DNA of 36,668 bases, taken from contig PHCU01000023.1 in assembly GCA_002842345.1 (NCBI GenBank), positions 1 through 36,668 of the forward strand, read 5' to 3'. The first letter of the stretch is position 1; the number at the start of each line of letters is the position of its first letter. The notes under the pieces were generated by a model. It made no database searches, was not told where the DNA came from, and saw only the letters and a list, made by a program, of their open reading frames with translations. Position numbers and translations under genes: made by a program. Source of the stretch: Betaproteobacteria bacterium HGW-Betaproteobacteria-12 (GTDB lineage Bacteria > Pseudomonadota > Gammaproteobacteria > Burkholderiales > Rhodocyclaceae). This document shows, one piece after another, positions 1 through 7,355 of this stretch.

Positions 1-1
1 A

Positions 2-1693
2 ATGACGGCGAATGAATGGTGGCGACTTCTGGACGGGCTTGCAAAATCAGCATCGGATCTTGCCTCAATCTTTGCGGGCGATCCGCAAAACCAGGCTTAC
101 CGGTGGGCGCGGGCCCTCGTCAGCCAATGCCGGGATGCTGCAGACGAATTGATTACGCTGTGCCCCTGGGTGACGCTGGATATCCCTTCGGACAGGGCCG
201 GCCGTATTATAGAAGAAATCGGTATTCCCACATTGCAGGAAACAATAGAACTGCCTGCCAGATGGCTTTCCGCTTTTGAAGAGAAAATAGGGCCTGACGA
301 TGATGACAAGGAGCGGACGTGGTTCGCCGCCTTCTCCGGGCTGGTTTCGGAAGGAAGCGTCCGCGCGCGGGAAAGACTGACCCTTATCAATAACCTGATT
401 AGAAAAACCGGGGAACTTGCCGACATGGATTACAGCTTCCTCTATGATAAAGGACGTCAGTTGCTGACGATCGGGTATAGCGTCGGCGAGCGCCGCCGGG
501 ATAAAAGCTATTATGATCTGCTCGCATCCGAAGCCAGATTTTGCAGCTTTGTCGCCATCGCACAGGGGCAGCTGCCGAAAGAAAACTGGTTTGCCCTGGG
601 GCGCATGCTTACGAATCCGGGAGGCGAGCCGGTTTTGCTGGCCTGGGACGGATCGATGTTTGAGTACCTGATGCCGCTTCTGGTCATGCCGAATTATGAA
701 AATACACTGCTGGATCAAACCTATAAGGCGGCGGTAAAAAGCCAGATCGTTTATGGCGAAAAAAGGGGTATTCCGTGGGGCATTTCGGAATCCGGCTATA
801 ACAACATCGATGTTCATCTGAATTACCAGTACCGTGCCTTCGGCGTTCCCGGCCTGGGGCTCAAGCGGGGGCTGGCTGACGATCTGGTGGTGGCGCCCTA
901 TGCGTCAGCCCTGGCGTTGATGATTGCACCCCGGGAAGCCTGCGAAAATCTCCAGCGGCTTGACGCAAAAGGTATGATGGGGGCATACGGCTTTTATGAA
1001 GCACTGGATTACACAGCTTCGCGTTTGCAAAGCGGTCAGACAAACGTTGCCGTCCGATCGTTCATGGCGCATCATCAGGGGATGAGTTTGTTGGCCATGG
1101 CCCATCTCCTGCTGAATTGTCCGATGCAGAAACGCTTCGAATCCGAACCGATGTTCCAGTCGGCGGCGCTTTTACTGCAGGAACGCATTCCCAAAACCGT
1201 TTCCTTCTACAAGCAGATTGCCGGGGGTATTAACATCCGGAAATCGTCCGGCCCCCAGAAAATTCCGGCACGTATCTATAAAACTCCCGATACGCCGCTG
1301 CCGGAGGTGCAATTGCTGTCTAACGGCAGATACCATGTGATGGTGACTCAGGCCGGCGGCGGATACAGCCGCTGGAAGGATCTGGCCGTGACGCGCTGGC
1401 GGGAAGACACCACACGCGATCCCTGGGGCATGTTCTGCTATATACGCGATATTGCAACAGGGGAATACTGGTCCAATGCCTATCAGCCCACGCTGAAGCA
1501 GCCGGACCGGTACGAGGCTATTTTCTCCGATTCAAAAGTCGAGTTTCGCAGGCGTGATGACGATATCAACACATACACCCAGATTGCCGTTTCACCGGAA
1601 GATGATATCGAGCTGAGACGCATCCGCATCACCAATCGTTCCAGAAAACGCCGCGAACTGGATGTGACAAGTTACGCGGAAATTGTGATCGCC
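2..1693 (+). CDS. Cyclic beta-1,2-glucan synthase, internal fragment (NdvB/ChvB-like)
   Basis: About 564 residues of an open frame that enters from the left edge, so the ATG at 2 is probably internal. Residues about 155-395 resemble the glycoamylase-like domain (PF10091) of cyclic beta-glucan synthases, with FLYDKGRQLLTIGY, SYYDLLASEAR, LLAWDGSMFEYLMP and SFMAHHQGMSL. Residues about 430-563 resemble the N-terminal beta-sandwich of GH94/GT36 phosphorylase-type domains (LLSNGRYHVMVTQAGGGYSRW). Family members run to about 2,800 residues and also carry membrane-bound glycosyltransferase parts, so most of the protein is absent. Homology stops at ELDVTSYAEIVIA (about 1693); after that the frame only reads the complement of livH. 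The G+C content looks clearly lower than in the rest of the window, suggesting another source. The family call is firm; how the fragment came here is not known. Confidence 0.85.
1688..1693. other. Breakpoint joining two truncated, tail-to-tail genes
   Basis: The glucan synthase on the plus strand and livH on the minus strand both lose recognisable homology at these bases. Each frame then simply reads the antisense of the other. The six bases atcgcc fit both genes, so they could be microhomology. No insertion sequence, inverted repeat or target duplication is visible. Base composition changes sharply across the point. This is either a chimeric assembly joint or an unadorned recombination end point. 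Confidence 0.8.
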
Positions 1694-2431
1694 CAGCAGG
1701 CCGCCGATCACCGCCCCGAGGCCGTTGCCGAGACCGCCGACGACCGCCGCGACGAAGCCCTTGAGACCGAGCATGATGCCGACATCGTAGGAAGTCAGCG
1801 TGATTGGCGTCACCAGGATGCCGCCCAGCGCGCCGAGCGCCGCCGACATGGCGAAGCTCATGAACAGCACCCAGCCGGTGTTGATGCCGACCAGTTCGGC
1901 GGCCGTGCGGTTGAACGAGGTGGCCAGCATGGCCTTGCCCTGCAGCGTGCGGCTGAAGAAGTACCACAGCGCAATGACCACCAGCGCGGTGACGCCGAGC
2001 ACCCACAGGCTCTGCGGCAGCAGCGTGGCGCCGAGGATGTGGATCGGCTCGTCGCCGGAGAAAGCCGGCAGGCTGTGGGTATTCTTGCCGAGCCAGACCT
2101 GGACGAGGCCGCGGATGACCAGCGAGGCGCCGATGGTGATGATGATCAGCGTCACCGTCTCGGCGCCCTTGACCGGCTCGATGGCCAGTTTCTCGACCAG
2201 CACGCCGACGATGGCCGGGACGATGATGGCCAGCGCCAGCGCGACCGGCAGCGGCAAACCGGACATGGTGAAGAACACCGCCAGCATGCCGCCCAACATG
2301 ATGAATTCGCCCTGGGCGAAGTTGATGACGTTGCTGGCGTTGTAGATCAGCGTGAAGCCGAGCGCCGCCAGCGCATAGGTGGCGCCGACGGTGACGCCGG
2401 AAAAGAGGAATTGCAGGAACTGGGCAAGCAT
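1691..2431 (-). CDS. livH: Branched-chain amino acid/aromatic-acid ABC transporter permease LivH, C-terminus lost
   Basis: Inner-membrane permease of the Liv/HAAT ABC importer family, which takes up branched-chain amino acids, amides or, in aromatic degraders, aromatic acids. The start MLAQFLQFLFSGVT at 2431 has a GGGAGG ribosome site upstream. Residues 1-247 show the LivH signature: YALAALGFTLIYNASNVINFAQGEF near residues 20-43, several hydrophobic segments, and FAAVVGGLGNGLGAVIGGLL-type sequence near the end. Normal members are about 290-310 residues, so roughly 45-60 are missing at the breakpoint, including the last membrane helix. The neighbouring IclR regulator and paaY suggest an aromatic substrate, which is inference. 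The other transporter subunits are not in the window. Confidence 0.85.
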
Positions 2432-2555
2432 CAGCGGCCTCCCTGCACGAAGTTTCCAGCCCGGCCAGGGACTGACTGTCTCTGTTTCATGTCTTCTCCT
2501 GTTGTCATCAGCCGAAGCTGTATGCGGAAGCCGCACTTCCGATTTGTGTAACTGA

Positions 2556-2580
2556 TTCTGAAATACAGAACAACTTCTGT
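2556..2580. promoter_or_regulatory. Alternating TTCTG/CAGAA half-sites upstream of livH
   Basis: Three half-sites alternate: TTCTG at 2556, CAGAA at 2566 and TTCTG at 2575. They form two overlapping short palindromes, the right one being ACAGAA-caac-TTCTGT at 2565-2580. They lie about 125-150 bases upstream of livH in an AT-rich leader. A regulator site is plausible; the binding protein is unknown. Confidence 0.4.
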
Positions 2581-2590
2581 CAACCGTAAA

Positions 2591-2628
2591 TGATACAAAT
2601 TTTATCTATCGCTTAATCTTTTGTATCA
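2591..2628. promoter_or_regulatory. Perfect 9-bp inverted repeat, candidate operator
   Basis: TGATACAAA at 2591-2599 is matched exactly by TTTGTATCA at 2620-2628, with 20 bases between, so the centres lie about 29 bases (near three helical turns) apart. It sits in the AT-rich stretch between livH and the end of the IclR-family gene. The geometry suits cooperative or looped binding of a dimeric regulator. IclR-family control of livH is a guess from position. Confidence 0.45.
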
Positions 2629-2671
2629 ATTTATGTGGCTGATTTTTATGTAATTTGCCTGCGTTGAGGGC

Positions 2672-2700
2672 AAAAAAAGACCCGCAGCACGGCGGGTCTT
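2672..2700 (-). terminator. Rho-independent terminator of the IclR-family gene
   Basis: On the minus strand the 9-bp stem AAGACCCGC/GCGGGTCTT (2677-2685 with 2692-2700, 6-base loop) is followed by a run of T (complement of the A run at 2672-2678). It lies about 20 bases beyond the IclR gene's stop, as expected for its terminator. Confidence 0.9.
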
Positions 2701-2720
2701 CAGCATTTTGCGGCCGCCGC

Positions 2721-3524
2721 TCAGGGCTTCGGCACGTGCCCCAGACGCCGCGACAAGTCCGCCGCCGCCGCCTTCAAGGGCCCGACCACCGGCCCGTCCG
2801 GTGACATGTCGAACATGCCGCTGACGCCGACCACCAGCATGGCGATGCTGATTTCGTTCTTGAAGTTGAACACCGGTGCCGCCACCGCTTCCACCCCGGC
2901 GATCAGGTGATAGCCCATCACGCTGGCGTAGCCGTCGGTGCGCACCCGGGCCAGCACGCCATCGACATCGGCGCGCGTCTGCATGTCGGGGGCCAGCTTG
3001 CCGGCCTTGAAGTAGCGGTCAATCAGGCGGTTGGCCGTGTCCTTCGGCAGCCAGGCGGTAAACACCCGGCCGCTGGCCGAGGTCAGCGGATCGAGCGCGG
3101 TGCCGGTGACGACGTTGACGGTGATCGGCCGGCGCGGCCGCTCCCAGCGCACGATGACCGGGCCGCCGTCGCCCCAGACGGCCAGCGCCGTCGTTTCGTT
3201 GATCTGGTCGCGCAGTTCGGCGATAGCGCTGAGGCCGAGACGGATGCGGTCGAGGCGGTCGATGGCGACCAGGCCGATATTGAGCGCAAACGGGCCGAGG
3301 TCGTAGCGCGAGGTCAGCGGATCCTGCTCGACCAGGCCGGCGCGAATCAGGCTGACCAGGTAGCGGTGCGCCTTCGAGGCCGGCATGTCGGCGGCCGCGG
3401 CGATGTCCTTCAACATCATCGAGCGCTGGCCGTTGACCATGGCGCGCAGGATGCCCATGCCGATTTCCAGCGACTGGACGCCGTGCTTCCCCTCGCCTGG
3501 GCGCCCTTCGGTTTCTTCACTCAT
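2721..3524 (-). CDS. IclR-family transcriptional regulator
   Basis: A 267-residue cytoplasmic DNA-binding protein of usual IclR length. Residues about 15-75 are the winged helix-turn-helix (MMLKDIAAAADMPASKAHRYLVSL, then SRYDLG), and about 85-260 the GAF-like effector domain (GYHLIAGVEAVAAPVF, LTSASGRVFTAWLP). Start at 3524 is preceded by an AGGGGG ribosome site. The family commonly controls aromatic, glyoxylate or homoprotocatechuate pathways. The divergent neighbour paaY and the downstream liv-type permease suggest an aromatic-acid regulon, but the effector cannot be read from sequence. The gene ends in a clear terminator. Confidence 0.92.
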   Translation of the reverse strand: MSEETEGRPGEGKHGVQSLEIGMGILRAMVNGQRSMMLKDIAAAADMPASKAHRYLVSLIRAGLVEQDPLTSRYDLGPFALNIGLVAIDRLDRIRLGLSAIAELRDQINETTALAVWGDGGPVIVRWERPRRPITVNVVTGTALDPLTSASGRVFTAWLPKDTANRLIDRYFKAGKLAPDMQTRADVDGVLARVRTDGYASVMGYHLIAGVEAVAAPVFNFKNEISIAMLVVGVSGMFDMSPDGPVVGPLKAAAADLSRRLGHVPKP

Positions 3525-3603
3525 CTTGCCCCCTAAAATTCCACATGTCGAAACGACTTTTATTTTATAGAATTCCGGAACATTTTGTCAGGAGCAATCA
3601 AGC
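3525..3603. promoter_or_regulatory. Divergent promoter region, IclR-type gene / paaY
   Basis: A 79-base AT-rich spacer between divergent starts. It contains the perfect palindrome TTCCGGAA (3573-3580) and TTCCAC nearer the regulator, both resembling half-sites of IclR-family operators (family knowledge). The paaY ribosome site AGGAG lies at about 3590-3594. Autoregulation plus control of paaY from here is plausible. Confidence 0.45.
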
Positions 3604-4221
3604 ATGACTTCCCTGCGCGTTTACGCCATCGACGGCATCGTCCCGGTCGTCGACCCGACCGCCTACGTCCATCCCAGCGCCGTGCTGATCGGCGACGTCA
3701 TCGTCGGCCCCGGCTGCTACGTCGGCCCCTGCGCCAGCCTGCGCGGCGACTTCGGCCGACTGATCCTGGAACGCGGCGCCAACCTGCAGGACACCTGCGT
3801 CATGCACGGCTTTCCCGGCACCGACACCGTCGTCGAGGAAGACGGCCACATCGGCCACGGCGCCGTGCTGCACGGCTGCCGGGTAAAGAAGAACGCGCTG
3901 GTCGGCATGAACGCGGTGATCATGGACAACGCCATTATCGGCGAATCGGCGATCGTCGCCGCCAGCGCCTTCGTCAAGGCCGGCGTCGAGATCCCGCCGC
4001 GCAGCCTGGCCGCCGGCATGCCGGCCAAGGTCATCCGAGAATTGTCGGACGAGGAGATCGCCTGGAAGAGCGACGGCACCCGCACCTACCAGGACCTGAC
4101 CCGGCGCAGCCTGGCGACGATGGTCGAATGCGCACCCCTAGCCGCCGTCGAGGCCGAGCGGCCGCGCATCCACATGCCGGAGGTGATTCCCCTGGTCGAG
4201 ATGAAGAAACGCGGCGGCTGA
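3604..4221 (+). CDS. paaY: PaaY, gamma-carbonic-anhydrase-fold thioesterase of phenylacetate degradation
   Basis: A 205-residue left-handed beta-helix protein with many hexapeptide repeats. It closely follows the PaaY pattern: [71 protein letters not shown] and [18 protein letters not shown]68, H85 and H90 are the likely metal ligands. PaaY hydrolyses CoA esters that build up as dead-end products when ring-epoxidised phenylacetyl-CoA is not processed. CaiE of carnitine metabolism is a close relative, but the IclR neighbour and paaX elsewhere in the window favour PaaY. No other paa catabolic gene adjoins it here. AGGAG lies about 9 bases before the ATG. Confidence 0.9.
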   Translation: MTSLRVYAIDGIVPVVDPTAYVHPSAVLIGDVIVGPGCYVGPCASLRGDFGRLILERGANLQDTCVMHGFPGTDTVVEEDGHIGHGAVLHGCRVKKNALVGMNAVIMDNAIIGESAIVAASAFVKAGVEIPPRSLAAGMPAKVIRELSDEEIAWKSDGTRTYQDLTRRSLATMVECAPLAAVEAERPRIHMPEVIPLVEMKKRGG

Positions 4222-4245
4222 ATCCGGCCAATGCCGGGAGGTCAC

Positions 4246-4536
4246 TTACGGTGAGCGCCGGGCGGGCGGCGGAAACGGCGCCAACTGCCACTGCAACTGA
4301 AGTTGCTGCTGGTAGAGCTGGAGCTGTTGCGCCTGTTGCTGCCGCATCATTTCCATATCCTGATCGAACTTCTGTTGCTGGATCTGCAACTGCAACCGTT
4401 GCAACTCCCGTTGTTGTTGCTGCTGTAGCTGCTGCTGTTGGTAGAGCTGTTGTTGCAGTACTTGATCGCTGTAGTTGCCCGCGGCGGCGAGGTCCGAAAC
4501 CAATACCGACAAAATCAGGAACACCCTTCGCTTCAT
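4246..4536 (-). CDS. Small secreted glutamine-rich protein
   Basis: A 96-residue protein of unknown function. Residues 1-19 (MKRRVFLILSVLVSDLAAA) form a Sec signal peptide. Residues 25-84 hold 32 glutamines mixed with Leu, Arg and Met, likely a long helix or coiled coil, and the end is Pro/Arg-rich (PFPPPARR). The ATG at 4536 has AGGAAAG upstream. It is convergent with paaY (24 bases apart). The repetitive CAG/CAA tract could vary by slippage. I do not recognise a family. Signal peptide and ribosome site make it a credible gene. Confidence 0.7.
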   Translation of the reverse strand: MKRRVFLILSVLVSDLAAAGNYSDQVLQQQLYQQQQLQQQQQRELQRLQLQIQQQKFDQDMEMMRQQQAQQLQLYQQQLQLQWQLAPFPPPARRSP

Positions 4537-4799
4537 AGCCGTCTTTCCTACGCCATGCAGGCTCACCGCGGCGCATGGCCACTGGCGCAGCCGAAGGACA
4601 CTCGGCGCCGCGCGGCGAGACTGCCTTTTCCATATCAGCTGGGACAACCGGGCGGTAGCGACGTTCCTGCTGCCGCCGACCTGGCGGGCAGGCATACCCG
4701 GCGGCGCCGCCGCTGACACAAGATTTTCGCCGGCAGGCGAAACGCCGCGCAGCGAGCCTGCATCCAATGGGTTAACAACGGCGACAACGGAGAATTGCC
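4537..4799. other. Intergenic region between divergent Gln-rich and sigma genes
   Basis: No gene is seen in these 263 bases. A hairpin TTTCGCC-ggca-GGCGAAA sits at 4725-4742, about 58 bases before the sigma-factor start, where it could lie in that gene's leader. Promoters for both neighbours must be here, but I cannot identify them with confidence. Confidence 0.4.
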
Positions 4800-5489
4800 A
4801 TGCCATCCAGCAGCCACCTGGCGACGCCACCGCAGTCAGCGGATCTCGTTCTGGCCCAGCGCATTGCCGCCGGCGACCAGGCAGCGCTGAAGACGCTGAT
4901 GCGGCGCCACAACCAGACGCTCTTTCGCACCGCACGCAGCATCCTGCGCGACGACTTCGCCGCCGAAGAGGTGGTGCAGGAAGCCTATCTTCTGGCCTAC
5001 CGCTCGCTCCATGACTTTCGTGGCGAGGCCAAGTTATCGACCTGGCTGATCAGGATCGTCGTCAATCTGGCGATTCGCCGCAAGCATCGCCAGAACCGTG
5101 ACGGCGCGCTCTTTGCGGACGTCACGGAGACAAGCCACGAGGAGGTCGGCGACATGGACGGGAGTCATTCACGGACGCCGGAAGCGGCGGCGGCGAACAG
5201 CGAATTGCGGCGCTTGCTCGAGTCGCATATCGACCGCCTGCCCGACCTCTATCGCGAAGTCTTTGTCCTGCGCGCGGTTGAGGAACTCAGTGTCGAAGAA
5301 ACGGCGGCGGCCCTCGAGCTTGCCGAAGCGACCGTGCGCACACGCTATTTCCGGGCGCGCCACCTGCTCAGCGCCGGTCTCGCCAAAGACATCGATATTG
5401 CCGTCGGCGATGCCTTCGCCTTCGCCGGCAGTCGTTGCGATCGGATCGTCGCGGTGGTTCTCGATCGCCTGCAGCAACAAACCGCGTAA
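4800..5489 (+). CDS. ECF-type RNA polymerase sigma factor
   Basis: A 229-residue group IV sigma factor. Region 2 spans about residues 27-95 (DDFAAEEVVQEAYLLAYRSL, then TWLIRIVVNLAIRRKHR). Region 4 spans about 135-190 (DLYREVFVLRAVEELSVEETAAAL, then EATVRTRYFRARHLL), a typical -35-binding helix-turn-helix. A C-terminal tail (about 193-229, with FAFAGSRCDRIVAVVLDRL) goes beyond the core; it holds Cys213 and could sense redox or metal state, which is inference. GGAG lies upstream of the ATG. No anti-sigma gene adjoins. The next three genes run the same way and may be its targets. Confidence 0.92.
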   Translation: MPSSSHLATPPQSADLVLAQRIAAGDQAALKTLMRRHNQTLFRTARSILRDDFAAEEVVQEAYLLAYRSLHDFRGEAKLSTWLIRIVVNLAIRRKHRQNRDGALFADVTETSHEEVGDMDGSHSRTPEAAAANSELRRLLESHIDRLPDLYREVFVLRAVEELSVEETAAALELAEATVRTRYFRARHLLSAGLAKDIDIAVGDAFAFAGSRCDRIVAVVLDRLQQQTA

Positions 5490-5519
5490 GCGCCATCGCG
5501 CATTACCAGGAGAAACATC

Positions 5520-6098
5520 ATGAACTTACTGATCACCCCGCCAGAAAATCCACTGGACACTCCCCGGCGTTCCTTCCTGGCGCGTTCCGGCCTGATCCTC
5601 TCGGGCACCGCGGTCGCCCTGCTCTCCGGCCGGGAGGCGCTGGCCGCCAGCGCCGGCAAGCCAGGCGAATCCGACCTGCGCATCCTGAATACGGCCCTCG
5701 CGGCAGAGCTGGAAGCAATAGCGGCCTACCAGGTCGGCGCCGAGAGCGGCTTGCTGCAAAAGCCGGTGTTCGATCTTGCCGTGACCTTTCAGGGGCACCA
5801 CAAGCAGCACGCCGAGTTGCTCGCCACAACCATCCGCAAACTCGGCGGCCAGCCGGACTCGGCCAAGGAGCATTACCGCTTTCCGGTCGACGTCCTGAAC
5901 AACCAGGCCGACGTCCTGCGCTTTGCCGCGGCGCTGGAAAAGGGTGCCGTCAGCGCCTATCTGGGGGCGATTCCGGTATTCGCCAATCGCGATCTGGCGA
6001 AAGCCGCCGGCAGCATCCTCGGCGACGAAGCGATGCACTGGGCCATTCTGCGCCATGCAGTCGGCGAGACGCCGGTTCCCGACGCCTTCGTTTACTGA
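5520..6098 (+). CDS. Tat-exported ferritin-like domain protein
   Basis: A 192-residue protein. The N-terminus PRRSFLARSGLILSGTAVALLS (about 15-36) resembles a twin-arginine signal, so the folded product is probably periplasmic. The rest fits a four-helix ferritin-like fold (PF13668-like). Candidate metal ligands are E63/E65 in helix A, E140 in helix C, and E170 with H173 (EAMH) in helix D. In helix B the usual ExxH reads HKQH (94-97), so one carboxylate seems replaced by histidine, which may alter the metal site. AGGAG precedes the ATG. It sits 30 bases after the sigma gene and 7 bases before the cytochrome gene, so it is probably co-transcribed. Its substrate is unknown. Confidence 0.82.
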   Translation: MNLLITPPENPLDTPRRSFLARSGLILSGTAVALLSGREALAASAGKPGESDLRILNTALAAELEAIAAYQVGAESGLLQKPVFDLAVTFQGHHKQHAELLATTIRKLGGQPDSAKEHYRFPVDVLNNQADVLRFAAALEKGAVSAYLGAIPVFANRDLAKAAGSILGDEAMHWAILRHAVGETPVPDAFVY

Positions 6099-6105
6099 GC
6101 CGGCC

Positions 6106-6534
6106 ATGCACCCTCGCCGACCGTGGCGGCAGGCGCTGCTGCTCAGCCTCGCGATGCTGCCGCTGCTTGCCCTTGCCGACCCACCGCTGGCAGATCCGGC
6201 CGCCTATGCGCGCGGCGAAAAGCTCTACGAGCGCTGTGCCGCCTGCCATGCGATCGCCTTCGATCGAACCGGTCCGCGGCACTGCGGCCTGCTCGGTCGG
6301 CGCGCCGGCAGCCTGCCCGGTTTTGCCTATTCGCCGGCCATGCGCCGCTCCGGCATCGTGTGGACCGCGGCGAGTCTCGATCGCTTCCTGCGCGCGCCAC
6401 TGGCTGCAGTCCCGGGCACGTCGATGGGCTATGACGGCATCAAGGACGCTGGCGAACGTCACGACCTGATCTACTATTTAAGCGAGGCCGGGCAGGCAGC
6501 GAAATGCCGCCCCGAGCGGGGCGTCAGCCGGTAG
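6106..6534 (+). CDS. Periplasmic class I cytochrome c (c2/c550-like)
   Basis: A 142-residue protein with a Sec signal (residues 1-24, LLLSLAMLPLLALA), a haem site CAACH at 44-48 and the probable axial Met107 in GTSMGYDG. The segment TGPRHCGLLGRRAGSLPGFAYSPAMRRSGIVW follows the loop of mitochondrial-type/c2 cytochromes (TGP..GLFGR..G..PGF.Y). Extra cysteines at 60 and 134 might pair. The start at 6106 lies 7 bases after the ferritin-like gene, with only a weak ribosome site, suggesting translational coupling. It probably carries electrons to or from the ferritin-like partner, which is inference from context. Confidence 0.88.
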   Translation: MHPRRPWRQALLLSLAMLPLLALADPPLADPAAYARGEKLYERCAACHAIAFDRTGPRHCGLLGRRAGSLPGFAYSPAMRRSGIVWTAASLDRFLRAPLAAVPGTSMGYDGIKDAGERHDLIYYLSEAGQAAKCRPERGVSR

Positions 6535-6568
6535 GAGAACGACATCAGCGACGGCCAGGAGCATACAG

Positions 6569-7291
6569 ATGAGCACCTACAAGTCACGCTGCATGGGCAG
6601 CGAAACGATCGCGGAAGGTACCCAGGCCTTTCATTTCGAAAAGCCGGCCGACTTCCTTTTCCAGGCCGGCCAGGCGATCGATCTCGTTCTGCCGGCTGCT
6701 GCCACGAGGGCCGAGGCAGCGGCCCGCCACACCTTCTCGCTCGTCAGCGCCCCCGCCGAAAGCCGGCTGACGATCGCCACCCGCATGCGCGACAGCCCGT
6801 TCAAGCGCGCCCTGGCGTCACTGCCCGCCGGGGCTGGCGTTGACCTGGAGGGACCGTTCGGCAACCTGACCTTGCACGACGACCGCCGACGTCCGGCCTG
6901 CTTTATCGCCGGTGGCATCGGCATTACGCCCTTCCTCAGCATGCTGCGCCAGGCGGCCCACGCGCAGGTGGCGCAGCGTTTTATCCTGATCTACTCGAAC
7001 CGCCGCCCGCGCGACGCCGCCTACCTGGCCGAATTGCAGCGGCTGGCCGGGCAACTGGCGGATTTCCGGCTGCTGGCGACGATGACCCGGAGCGATCGCG
7101 CCGACGCCGCATGGTCGGGCCTGACCGGACCGATCGATGGCGGCCTGCTGGCATCGATCGCCGCCGGGCAGCCGGCGCCGATCTACTACATTGCCGGGCC
7201 GCCGCAATTCACCATGGCCATGCAGGAGCTGTTGGCCGATAGCGGCGTCGCCGACGACGCCATCCGCAGTGAAGATTTCTATGGCTACTGA
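6569..7291 (+). CDS. FAD/NAD(P)-binding oxidoreductase, ferredoxin-NADP reductase family
   Basis: A 240-residue cytoplasmic flavoprotein. The FAD-binding beta-barrel holds RHTFSLVSAP (about 53-62) and GPFGNL. The nucleotide-binding half begins with AGGIGITPFLSML, then YSNRRPRDAAYLAEL, and ends with YIAGPPQFTMAMQELL. No Fe-S domain is fused. AGGAG lies upstream of the ATG. It is the last of four co-directional genes (sigma, ferritin-like, cytochrome c, reductase). The electron acceptor cannot be told from sequence; with no signal peptide it cannot reach the periplasmic cytochrome directly unless a membrane carrier intervenes. Confidence 0.88.
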   Translation: MSTYKSRCMGSETIAEGTQAFHFEKPADFLFQAGQAIDLVLPAAATRAEAAARHTFSLVSAPAESRLTIATRMRDSPFKRALASLPAGAGVDLEGPFGNLTLHDDRRRPACFIAGGIGITPFLSMLRQAAHAQVAQRFILIYSNRRPRDAAYLAELQRLAGQLADFRLLATMTRSDRADAAWSGLTGPIDGGLLASIAAGQPAPIYYIAGPPQFTMAMQELLADSGVADDAIRSEDFYGY

Positions 7292-7331
7292 GCGCCCGCG
7301 CCGGCGCAGGCCGGCGGCGTAGGCGACAGCA

Positions 7332-7352
7332 GGAGCAAGGAGCAAGGAGCAA
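7332..7352 (+). repeat. Three tandem 7-bp repeats over a ribosome binding site
   Basis: Three exact copies of ggagcaa run head to tail and end 3 bases before the ATG of the PAS/EAL gene. AAGGAG within the last copies serves as its Shine-Dalgarno sequence. Loss or gain of a copy would change the number of candidate ribosome sites. Confidence 0.85.
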
Positions 7353-7355
7353 GGC

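Noticed and set aside
1694..2551. Continuation of the glucan-synthase frame to 2551
   Set aside because: It reads the complement of livH; the sequence is low-complexity Gln/Asp/Arg with no family match.
4300..4470. CAG/CAA-rich tract as a CRISPR or tandem-repeat array
   Set aside because: It is an irregular Gln codon run inside a small secreted protein, with no spacers and no fixed repeat unit.
4725..4742. Hairpin TTTCGCC/GGCGAAA as a terminator or riboswitch
   Set aside because: Only 7 bp, no T run, no known aptamer features; noted only as part of the sigma-gene leader.
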